Shown here piece by piece: positions 35,494-42,549 of a DNA stretch of 64,000 nucleotides. A program made the position numbers and the translations under genes. This DNA is from RGIG7213 sp045540335. GTDB taxonomy: Bacteria > Bacillota > Clostridia > Oscillospirales > CAG-272. The stretch lies in the NCBI GenBank assembly GCA_045540335.1, contig JAZQHC010000017.1:8955-72954 (forward strand), written 5' to 3'. Numbering within the stretch: position 1 is the first letter of the stretch; each line of letters opens with the position of its first letter. The notes below the pieces were generated by a model that made no database searches, was not told where the DNA came from, and worked only from the letters and a program-made list of their open reading frames with translations.

Positions 35494-35597
35494 AAAACGG
35501 TAGATTGTGATTGTATTATACATCGAAAACGGTAAAAAGTCAATAGCTTTTTCGAAAAAAATGATAAAAAACGGAAAAAACGCTTGACAAAACGGTA
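35494..35597. promoter_or_regulatory. Repeated operator-like sites AAAACGGTA
   Basis: AAAACGGTA occurs at 35494-35502, 35526-35534 and 35589-35597, with AAAACGGAA at 35568-35576. The first is within a TACC-N6-GGTA palindrome, and the last lies between the -35 and -10 of the repressor promoter (TTGACA 35584-35589, TATAAT 35606-35611). The set looks like the repressor's own operators. Confidence 0.55.
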
Positions 35598-35647
35598 AAA
35601 ATGTGTATAATGGTAAGTGTAAAAAAGACTGTGAAAGAGGTTTCAAT

Positions 35648-36373
35648 ATGGATTGGCTTGCTGAAGTTAAAAGAATTAAAAGTGAAAAAGGTATAAAAAA
35701 CGATACCCTTGCGGAAAAATCGGGTATTCCGCTTGGCACGCTTAATAAAATTCTTGCAGGGCAAACCGGAAGCCCGAAGCTGTCTTGCGTTATTTCCTTG
35801 GCAGAGGCGCTGCAGGTGCCCGTTTGCGACCTTGTAGGGGGCGACGGTTTTTCTGATGAAGAAAGGGATATTATAAAAAAAATACGCACCCTTGACGGGG
35901 AAGGATATAACAACGTTTGCCAATGCCTGCAAAGGGAATATACGCGCACGCTTGAAGCAAGAAAAAAGAAAGCCTCTGCGTATGAATTGGATATGGACAA
36001 TACCGTACAAATACTGTTTTACGATATGCCGGTTTCCGCAGGGTGCGGATATTATCTTGACAGCGACAGGGCAAAAAAAATAACCCTGCCCCTTAACTCT
36101 ATTTCCGAAAAGGCGGATTTTGCCTTGCGTATAAGCGGCGACAGTATGGAGCCGAAATATTCCGACGGGGATATAGTTATAGTGGAATCGGGCAGTAAGG
36201 TAGAAGAAGGCAAAATAGGCATTTTCGTTTTAAACGGGGAAGGGTACATTAAAAAATTCGGTACTGACAGATTGATTTCCCTTAATCCTGCGTATAACGA
36301 CATAAAAATAAAGCCCGACGACACGTTTGAATGTAAGGGCGTTGTGCTTGCAAAGCTGAAAAAAAGCGTATAA
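35648..36373 (+). CDS. CI/LexA-like repressor with HTH and S24 peptidase domain
   Basis: A 241-residue transcription factor. Residues 3-62 are an XRE-type helix-turn-helix (NDTLAEKSGIPLGTLNKILAG). Residues about 125-241 are an S24 autoprotease domain with cleavage site Ala131-Gly132 (PVSAGCG), nucleophile Ser166 (SGDSMEP) and Lys202 or Lys203. It should therefore dimerise, repress, and be inactivated by RecA-stimulated cleavage, like lambda CI, without being LexA. No other phage gene is nearby apart from the small membrane-protein gene it faces. ATG 35648 follows AAAGAGGTTTC. Confidence 0.87.
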   Translation: MDWLAEVKRIKSEKGIKNDTLAEKSGIPLGTLNKILAGQTGSPKLSCVISLAEALQVPVCDLVGGDGFSDEERDIIKKIRTLDGEGYNNVCQCLQREYTRTLEARKKKASAYELDMDNTVQILFYDMPVSAGCGYYLDSDRAKKITLPLNSISEKADFALRISGDSMEPKYSDGDIVIVESGSKVEEGKIGIFVLNGEGYIKKFGTDRLISLNPAYNDIKIKPDDTFECKGVVLAKLKKSV

Positions 36374-36395
36374 AACGCCGTTTTATCACGTAAAA

Positions 36396-36421
36396 ATCCC
36401 CCTTTTTGCAAAGGGGGATAA
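36396..36421 (-). terminator. Terminator of the 36422 gene
   Basis: ATCCCCCTTT and AAAGGGGGAT flank a short loop between convergent genes; on the minus strand TTTTTAC follows. Confidence 0.65.
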
Positions 36422-37108
36422 TTATAACAGCACCGCGCCGCCTACGTCGGTAAGCACGTCTTCCGAAAGGCATATTACTTCTGCAAGATTTTCTTCGCAG
36501 AAGCTTTTTATTTTTTGCCCCCAAGGGTGGCGTGCAATGCTTCCGAAAAAGAATATTTTTCCATCGTCGTAAAACGAAGCACCGCCGATAAAGCCGTAAT
36601 CATAGCCTGCCAGACTGACGCTGCCGTGCGGTATTAAAAGCACGTTTTCGCCGTTTTGCCGCATTGATGCGTGTATTGCTTTATCCGATGTGATATATGC
36701 GTTTTCCAAGCAACAGACCGAGCATTTTGCATACCCTTGATTTACGTGTGAAAGCGTAAAGCCGTTTGATACGGCGTGGCTTTTTATTTCTTCCGATACG
36801 TATTTCATATTGGCGTAAAGCGCCTTTTTGGAAAAAAGCGCGTTTAGCATAACGTCGCCGGGGTATTTCGGAAAATGGCTTTGCGGCGTAGTGATTACGG
36901 GATATTGCCGCAACAGATGTTGATTTTCTTCGTAGTAGTATTCGCACGTTAATATTTTGCCCGATAAATTTATCATAAGCATATCCGCGTGCGAGCAAAC
37001 GGGCAATTCAAGCCTTTTTGAAGGCGGCAGTACGACTGCGGTATAGCCGTATTTTTCAAGCTGCGGCAGAAATTCTGCACCGCAGCTGCCTATAAAAATA
37101 GTTTTCAT
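36422..37108 (-). CDS. DUF6873-like protein (GME-fold type)
   Basis: A 228-residue cytoplasmic protein. The cysteine- and nucleotide-binding-like strings HVNQGYAKCSVCCLENAYITSD and GASFYDDGKIFFFGSIARHP resemble the DUF6873 family of Clostridia, thought to adopt the amidinotransferase-like GME fold. No catalytic function is known to me. I start it at MKTIFIGS (ATG 37108), with a second ATG 12 bp upstream also possible. It is downstream of rpmB on the same strand, but a terminator separates them. Confidence 0.6.
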   Translation of the reverse strand: MKTIFIGSCGAEFLPQLEKYGYTAVVLPPSKRLELPVCSHADMLMINLSGKILTCEYYYEENQHLLRQYPVITTPQSHFPKYPGDVMLNALFSKKALYANMKYVSEEIKSHAVSNGFTLSHVNQGYAKCSVCCLENAYITSDKAIHASMRQNGENVLLIPHGSVSLAGYDYGFIGGASFYDDGKIFFFGSIARHPWGQKIKSFCEENLAEVICLSEDVLTDVGGAVLL

Positions 37109-37125
37109 AATAACCTGCAAGAAAA

Positions 37126-37162
37126 CAAAGCACGAGAATCACCGATGACCCTCGTGCTTTTG
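37126..37162 (-). terminator. Terminator after rpmB
   Basis: AAGCACGAG pairs with CTCGTGCTT around a 14-base loop; T-rich on both sides. Confidence 0.7.
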
Positions 37163-37198
37163 TTCTTTTAAAAACTGATTTAAAATACAAACAGACCC

Positions 37199-37384
37199 TT
37201 ACGCTCTGCTAACCTTACCGGAACGGAGGCAACGGGAACAAACGGATACAGTTTTTGTAGTACCGTCAACATTAGCCTTAACCTTTCTTATGTTAGCCTT
37301 CCATGTTCTGCTTGTTTTACGGTTAGAGTGAGATACGTTGTGACCGAACGCAACGCCCTTTCCGCATACGCAACATTTTGCCAT
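37199..37384 (-). CDS. rpmB: Ribosomal protein L28
   Basis: A 61-residue large-subunit protein: MAKCCVCGKGVAFGHNVSHS, NRKTSRTWKANIRKV and a second Cys pair (CSRCLRSGKV), giving the four-Cys zinc form. ATG 37384 follows GGGAGGTG. The open frame extends 39 residues further but without an alternative ribosome binding site. Confidence 0.95.
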   Translation of the reverse strand: MAKCCVCGKGVAFGHNVSHSNRKTSRTWKANIRKVKANVDGTTKTVSVCSRCLRSGKVSRA

Positions 37385-37595
37385 GTTTTTACACCTCCCT
37401 GAAGGAATTATATGAAACCCGAACAAACGGGTTAGTCGAAACGACAAATTACCGTTACAACAGACAACGGCTATTATATCATACGGTTTGCAAAAAATCA
37501 ATAGACTTTTTAGAAAAATATCAATGAATTTGTGAATTTTTTTTGCACATTGTTGTTCAAAAGACGGCTAAACACCGAATTTTTCAAATACTGCT

Positions 37596-38372
37596 TTACC
37601 ATTTTACTTGTATTTCGCCCGAACGTATAACGCCGCTTGTGCCGTCTTCATACACGGCGTTAAGCGAAAAATCTTCGTTTATGCCCGAAATAAAGGCGTT
37701 TTTCGTTTCGCACGGGGAAATAATGCGGCAGCTTTTGCCCAAGGTTATACAGCTTTCGGCGTATTCTTTGAAAAAATCCAAAACGTTTTCTTCGCTTAAT
37801 TCGTCAAGTGCTTTTATTATATCCGCCGACAACTGTGTGCGTGAAATTTTTACACCCGTTTGCGTATAAAGCGAGCAAGCAGTATCGGCAATTTCGCACG
37901 GAAAATCGCCGAAGCTTTGCAAAACGTTTAACCCAACGCCTACGACGGCGCACGGCGCGCCGTTTATAAACACAGCCTCGCACAAAATGCCGCAAAGCTT
38001 TTTTTCGCCCATGAAAAGGTCGTTTACCCATTTTATTTTGATTTTATCACCCACGGTATTTTGGCAGGTGCTTTGTATTGCGTGCTTTACCGCAACGGCG
38101 CACATTGGCGTTAAAACGTGCATAAGGCGTGACGGTACGTTTTTTATAAGGTATGAAAGATATATTCCCTTACCGCAAGGCGAATGAAATGACTTGCCGT
38201 ATCGCCCCTTGCCGTTTGTTTGCCCGTCTGCTATTACGACAGTACCGCTTTGGGCGGTGCTTGCCAACGACTTTAAATACGTGTTTGTTGACGGCAAGCA
38301 ATCGAAAAAAAGCACGTTTTTTGCCCGTTCTTTACCGAGGTGCGCTTTAAGCGCGCGCATATCGTACGTCAT
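37596..38372 (-). CDS. birA: Biotin-[acetyl-CoA-carboxylase] ligase (catalytic domain only)
   Basis: A 258-residue ligase that activates biotin as biotinyl-AMP and attaches it to carboxylase biotin domains. LPSTNTYLKSLA, the nucleotide loop NGKGRYGKSFHSP, and KIKWVNDLFMGEKKLCGILCE are diagnostic. It starts at MTYDMRALKA, so it lacks the N-terminal HTH that lets bifunctional BirA repress transcription. Its ATG overlaps the cysK stop by 4 bp, making it the last gene of the recA-recX-cysK-birA run. Confidence 0.92.
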   Translation of the reverse strand: MTYDMRALKAHLGKERAKNVLFFDCLPSTNTYLKSLASTAQSGTVVIADGQTNGKGRYGKSFHSPCGKGIYLSYLIKNVPSRLMHVLTPMCAVAVKHAIQSTCQNTVGDKIKIKWVNDLFMGEKKLCGILCEAVFINGAPCAVVGVGLNVLQSFGDFPCEIADTACSLYTQTGVKISRTQLSADIIKALDELSEENVLDFFKEYAESCITLGKSCRIISPCETKNAFISGINEDFSLNAVYEDGTSGVIRSGEIQVKW

Positions 38373-39298
38373 TCTGTAAAAAGCGGGGTAGAGTAGTATC
38401 TGTCTGCCGAATCGGGCAGGATAACGGCGATATTTTTGCCTGCGCTTTCTTCCCTTGATGCAACGCAAAACGCCGCGTGCAACGCCGCGCCCGAGCTGAT
38501 GCCCACAAGAAAGCCTTCTTCCTTTGCGGCAAGCTTGCAAGCGTCTATTGCTTGCTTGGTGGATACGGTAATAATTTCGTCGATGATGTTCGTATTTAAT
38601 ATTTCGGGCACGAAGCCTGCGCCGATGCCCTGCAAGCCGTGTGCGCCCGCCTTTCCACCCGATAAAACGGGGGAATCCTGCGGTTCTACCGCTATTATTT
38701 TAACGTTGGGGCATTTTTCTTTAAGGTATTCGCCCGTGCCTGTTAAGGTTCCGCCGGTGCCGACGCCGCAAACGAGAATGTCAACGCTGCCGTCTGTATC
38801 CTCGTATATTTCCGCACCCGTTGTTTTTTTATGTGCCTGTGCGTTTGCGGGATTTACAAACTGCCCTGCAACTACCGCGTTGGGAATTTCTTTACAAAGG
38901 CGTTCTGCCTCGGCTATTGCGCCCGCCATGCCCAGATCGCCGCTTGTTAAAACAAGCTCTGCCCCGTACGCCTTCATAAGATTGCGCCGTTCCTGCGACA
39001 TTGTTTCGGGCATTACGATGATTGCCCTGTAACCGCGCACGGCACATACCGAGGCTATACCGATGCCCGTGTTGCCTGACGTAGGCTCTATTATAGTTGC
39101 GCCTTTTTTGATAATGCCGCGCCTTTCGCCGTCGTTTATCATTTCAAGCGCCGCCCTGTCTTTAACGGAGCCGGTAGGATTAAGATATTCCAATTTTGCA
39201 AGTATGCACGCTTTTGCACACACCCTTTTTTCTGCGTTGTTAAGCCTTAAAAGCGGCGTTTTGCCTATCAATTCGTCGATTCTGTTGTATATTTTCAT
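38369..39298 (-). CDS. cysK: Cysteine synthase A (O-acetylserine sulfhydrylase)
   Basis: A 309-residue PLP enzyme making cysteine from O-acetylserine and sulfide. IGKTPLLRLN, the PLP lysine Lys46 in NPTGSVKDRAA, TSGNTGIGIA and the phosphate-binding GTGGTLTGTG loop are all present. It lies 5 bp after recX and overlaps birA by 4 bp. I found no separate promoter before it, and no T-box or cys-specific leader. Confidence 0.94.
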   Translation of the reverse strand: MKIYNRIDELIGKTPLLRLNNAEKRVCAKACILAKLEYLNPTGSVKDRAALEMINDGERRGIIKKGATIIEPTSGNTGIGIASVCAVRGYRAIIVMPETMSQERRNLMKAYGAELVLTSGDLGMAGAIAEAERLCKEIPNAVVAGQFVNPANAQAHKKTTGAEIYEDTDGSVDILVCGVGTGGTLTGTGEYLKEKCPNVKIIAVEPQDSPVLSGGKAGAHGLQGIGAGFVPEILNTNIIDEIITVSTKQAIDACKLAAKEEGFLVGISSGAALHAAFCVASREESAGKNIAVILPDSADRYYSTPLFTE

Positions 39299-39303
39299 AA
39301 TAA

Positions 39304-39936
39304 TCAGCTTCTTTTTTTAGATTTGTATTCCGATACGTCGCCGCTTGTAAAGCCGCGGCGCATTACCGCACCAAGTGCGCGGCGGTATTCGGGGGTGCAG
39401 TCGTTTTCGAGATACTCTTTTATGCCTTTTTTTTCGATAAATTTGCCAAGTATTTCCGAAAAATCGGTTTCTTCCTCTATTTGCGACATTGCCTTTTTAA
39501 TATACTTTTTTTCAAATCCCTTGGCGTAAAGCTTGTTTGCCACCGAAAGCCTTCCGTGCAGCTGCTTTACTGCCGCCCTGCCTACGCGAAGTGCGTGGCG
39601 TTGCTCGTTGATGTAACCTGCCTGCTCCAAATAAACGCACGCGTCTGACGATATTTCTTTATCAAACCCTTTGGCTGCCAGCTTTTTGGCAAGCGCACTT
39701 TTCGGCATATCCGAAAAGGAAAGCAGGTAAAGCCCCTTGCGTATTGCCGAGGTGGTGGCTGCAAGCCTTTCGAACAGGGAAATATCGTCTTCCGTTATAG
39801 GTGCGTTATCGTAATAACCGTACTGTGTAAAAAGGCGGGAGGAAACCACCCATTGAAGTGTTTTCCCCCCGTAATACGCGGTTATTTGCGTCGTTCCGTC
39901 GCCGTTTGGGGCGCAGGTGACGGTATTATTCATCAT
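39304..39936 (-). CDS. recX: RecA regulator RecX
   Basis: A 210-residue all-helical RecX-type protein (three-helix repeats with LSFSDMPKSALAKKLAAKGF and LEQAGYINEQRHALRVGRAA) that limits RecA filament growth. It overlaps the recA end by 11 bp, the order known in many bacteria, so it is almost certainly on the recA transcript. Confidence 0.87.
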   Translation of the reverse strand: MMNNTVTCAPNGDGTTQITAYYGGKTLQWVVSSRLFTQYGYYDNAPITEDDISLFERLAATTSAIRKGLYLLSFSDMPKSALAKKLAAKGFDKEISSDACVYLEQAGYINEQRHALRVGRAAVKQLHGRLSVANKLYAKGFEKKYIKKAMSQIEEETDFSEILGKFIEKKGIKEYLENDCTPEYRRALGAVMRRGFTSGDVSEYKSKKRS

Positions 39937-41059
39937 CGCCCGCTATATCAAGCAGGCGGATGTTGAAATCGTCTTCATCATCATCGTCGTCATCATCGTC
40001 AAGCTCGTACGCGTCGGTAAGAGAAAGGTCGATATCGTCCTTCTGGGCTTTTATACGGTCTTCCAATTCCTTCATCAAAGCGGGGTGCGCTTCGATATAT
40101 TTGCGCGTGTTTTCTTTACCTTGGCCAAGCCTGTCGCCGTTGTAAGAGAACCACGAGCCGCTTTTTTCAAGTATTTCCAATTCTACGCCGATATCTATTA
40201 TTTCGCCCGATTTTGAAATACCCTTGCCGTAAAGTATATCAAATTCCGCTATTTTAAACGGGGGCGCAACTTTATTTTTAACTACCTTGCATTTAATGTG
40301 GTTGCCGTACGTTTCGCCGCCGGATTTAAGGCTGTCCTGCTTTCTTACGTCTATTCTTACAGAGGAATAGAATTTCAACGCCCTTCCGCCCGGTGTGGTT
40401 TCGGGGTTGCCGTACATTACGCCAACCTTTTCGCGCAGCTGGTTGATGAATATTACAACGCAGTTGGTTTTTGCTATTGCACCGGATAATTTACGTAACG
40501 CCTGGCTCATCAATCTGGCTTGCAAGCCAACGTGCGACGCGCCCATTTCCCCGTCTATTTCCTGCTGGGGAACGAGTGCCGCAACCGAATCGACCACCAC
40601 GACATCTACCGCGCCGGAGCGAACGAGCGCCTCGGTTATTTCAAGCGCCTGCTCGCCGCTGTCGGGCTGGGATACAAGAAGTGAGTTTATATCAACGCCG
40701 AGAGCCCTTGCGTAAACAGGGTCAAGCGCGTGTTCTGCATCTATAAAAGCCGCTTCGCCGCCAAGCTTCTGAACCTCTGCGGCAACGTGCAGTGCAACCG
40801 TTGTTTTACCTGATGATTCAGGCCCGAAAATTTCAATTATTCTGCCGCGCGGCACACCGCCGATGCCAAGCGCCAAATCAAGCGTAAGCGAGCCTGTCGG
40901 CACGGCGCTTACCTGCATGTTTGCATTATCGCCCAGCTTCATTATCGTGCCCTTGCCGAACTTCTTTTCTATTTGCGATATAGACGTTGCAAGCGCTTTT
41001 TTCTTTTCGTCGGGTGATACTGCCGCCGGGGCGGGTGCAGCTTTTTTAACTTTTGCCAT
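39926..41059 (-). CDS. recA: Recombinase RecA
   Basis: A 377-residue ATP-dependent strand exchange protein and SOS co-protease. Walker A GPESSGKT is at 79-86, followed by VDSVAALVP and the loop region with NQLREKVGVMYGNPETTPGG. The C-terminus is an Asp-rich regulatory tail (DDDDDDDDEDDF). Its promoter (TTGATT/TATAAT) is followed by a LexA box, so it is part of the SOS regulon. It heads the run recA-recX-cysK-birA. Confidence 0.97.
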   Translation of the reverse strand: MAKVKKAAPAPAAVSPDEKKKALATSISQIEKKFGKGTIMKLGDNANMQVSAVPTGSLTLDLALGIGGVPRGRIIEIFGPESSGKTTVALHVAAEVQKLGGEAAFIDAEHALDPVYARALGVDINSLLVSQPDSGEQALEITEALVRSGAVDVVVVDSVAALVPQQEIDGEMGASHVGLQARLMSQALRKLSGAIAKTNCVVIFINQLREKVGVMYGNPETTPGGRALKFYSSVRIDVRKQDSLKSGGETYGNHIKCKVVKNKVAPPFKIAEFDILYGKGISKSGEIIDIGVELEILEKSGSWFSYNGDRLGQGKENTRKYIEAHPALMKELEDRIKAQKDDIDLSLTDAYELDDDDDDDDEDDFNIRLLDIAGDDE

Positions 41060-41098
41060 ATTTTGTCGTTCCTTTCCATTTTATGGTCGAACAAATAT

Positions 41099-41110
41099 TC
41101 GTTTTTATTT
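41099..41110. promoter_or_regulatory. LexA operator of recA
   Basis: GAACAAATATTC (minus strand GAATATTTGTTC) lies between the recA -10 (complement 41122-41127) and its start codon. The minus-strand 12-mer is identical to the first lexA box. Confidence 0.85.
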
Positions 41111-41121
41111 GATTATACAAC

Positions 41122-41150
41122 ACAAATTGCGAAAAATCAACAAAAGTGCG
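41122..41150 (-). promoter_or_regulatory. Promoter of recA
   Basis: On the minus strand TTGATT (complement 41145-41150) and TATAAT (complement 41122-41127) are 17 bp apart. Confidence 0.75.
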
Positions 41151-41213
41151 AACAATTTACAATATTTTCACAATCGTTGTTTTTTTGCGCCGTATTGCAG
41201 TTAAAAAGTGTTT

Positions 41214-42017
41214 TCAAAGCCCTTTACGCCTTTTTTCTTGCGGTGCAAAGAACGTACCGCAGGGTACCCCGCCGATTATATCGTAAAGTATTTCGGGTTC
41301 TTGCCCGTTGGCGATAACCATAGATATTCCCGCCTCGGTAACCTGCTTTGCAGCATCTATCTTTGCGCGCATTCCGCCCGTACCCCTGGCAGAGCCCTCT
41401 GCCCCTGCCATACGGTATATTTCATCGGTAACGGATGCAACCGTATCTATTTTTACCGCATCGTCGTTAGCGCGCGGGTCTTTATTATAAAGACCGTTTA
41501 TATCCGAAAGGTTTATAAGGATATCCGCGTCGCAAATAAGGGCAACGAGCGCCGCCAGCGTATCGTTTCCGCCGAATTTGATACCGTGGTAGGAAATAGA
41601 GTCGTTTTCGTTTACTATCGGAATAACGCCCATTTCAAACAGCGTTTTAAACGTGTTTTTGGCGTTTTGCATCGGCTCGTCCTTTTCCATTACCGATTTC
41701 GTAAGAAGTATCTGTGCAACGTTATGGCCGTAGCCGGAAAAGAATCTTTCGTATATCCTCATCAATTCGGTCTGACCTATGGCAGCCATGGCTTGCTTTT
41801 CGATAAGCGTCATCGGTATATGGTCAAGATTTACCTTTGCCGCGCCTGCGGCAACCGCACCCGAAGATACCAAAACCACCTGCTTGCCCGAATTTTTTAT
41901 ATCGGATATCACGCGTGCGAGGCGGTCCATCCTGCGGAGATTCAATTTGCCCGTTTCGTGTGCAAGCGTGGTAGTGCCTACCTTTACTACTATTCTGTTA
42001 TAACAACTGTTTACCAT
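41214..42017 (-). CDS. proB: Glutamate 5-kinase (short form without PUA domain)
   Basis: A 267-residue amino-acid kinase making glutamyl 5-phosphate for proline synthesis. VVKVGTTTL, LVSSGAVAAG, VNENDSIS and RGTGGMRAKIDAA are typical. It starts at MVNSCYNR and ends without the C-terminal PUA domain of the ~370-residue form; a short form is known in other bacteria. proA is not in the window. Confidence 0.92.
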   Translation of the reverse strand: MVNSCYNRIVVKVGTTTLAHETGKLNLRRMDRLARVISDIKNSGKQVVLVSSGAVAAGAAKVNLDHIPMTLIEKQAMAAIGQTELMRIYERFFSGYGHNVAQILLTKSVMEKDEPMQNAKNTFKTLFEMGVIPIVNENDSISYHGIKFGGNDTLAALVALICDADILINLSDINGLYNKDPRANDDAVKIDTVASVTDEIYRMAGAEGSARGTGGMRAKIDAAKQVTEAGISMVIANGQEPEILYDIIGGVPCGTFFAPQEKRRKGL

Positions 42018-42122
42018 GGTACAGCCCTTTCTGTATGTAGGATATAAACCGCTTTTTAACGTAAGCACGCGGAAAATGCGGTTTGGTAACAAGGTATTTT
42101 TCAAAATATTATAAAAATACTC

Positions 42123-42151
42123 TTGCATAATTAAAATATCTATAATATAAT
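42123..42151 (+). promoter_or_regulatory. Promoter of zapA operon
   Basis: TTGCAT (42123-42128), 17-bp spacer, TATAAT (42146-42151). Confidence 0.55.
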
Positions 42152-42237
42152 GGTTTTACCGTGCGTTTATTATACTATGGCAACGGTAAAAAATCAAGTA
42201 TATTTTTACATAATGAAATAAAATTTTGAGGTGGATG

Positions 42238-42549
42238 ATGAAGCAAAGCGTTAAAGTGCAGGTTGCGGGCGTTTCTTTTTACGTCGTTACGACCGACAGC
42301 GAAGAAAAAACGGAAGAAATAGCCAAGCTTGTGAATACCAAAATAAACAATCTTGTTTTACAAACTACGAATTGCACCAAAATGAAAGCCGCCGCCCTTT
42401 GTGCGATGGATTACTGCAGGGAAGCATTGCAGCTTCGCGAAGAGGTTGAAGAGCTGAAGCGTAAATTGGAAAAGACGCAGGGTAAAAGCGGTGCGAAAAG
42501 CAGAAACGCGGAAAGCTTTCTTTCCGACCTGAACGGTGGCGGGGAATGA
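42238..42549 (+). CDS. zapA: Cell-division protein ZapA
   Basis: A 103-residue FtsZ-associated protein with the ZapA N-terminal fold (VKVQVAGVSFYVVTTDSEEK) and a C-terminal coiled coil (LREEVEELKRKLEK). It cross-links FtsZ filaments at the division ring. ATG 42235 and ATG 42238 adjoin; I use the second, which has the better spacing from GAGGTGG. It overlaps the next gene by 4 bp. Confidence 0.85.
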   Translation: MKQSVKVQVAGVSFYVVTTDSEEKTEEIAKLVNTKINNLVLQTTNCTKMKAAALCAMDYCREALQLREEVEELKRKLEKTQGKSGAKSRNAESFLSDLNGGGE

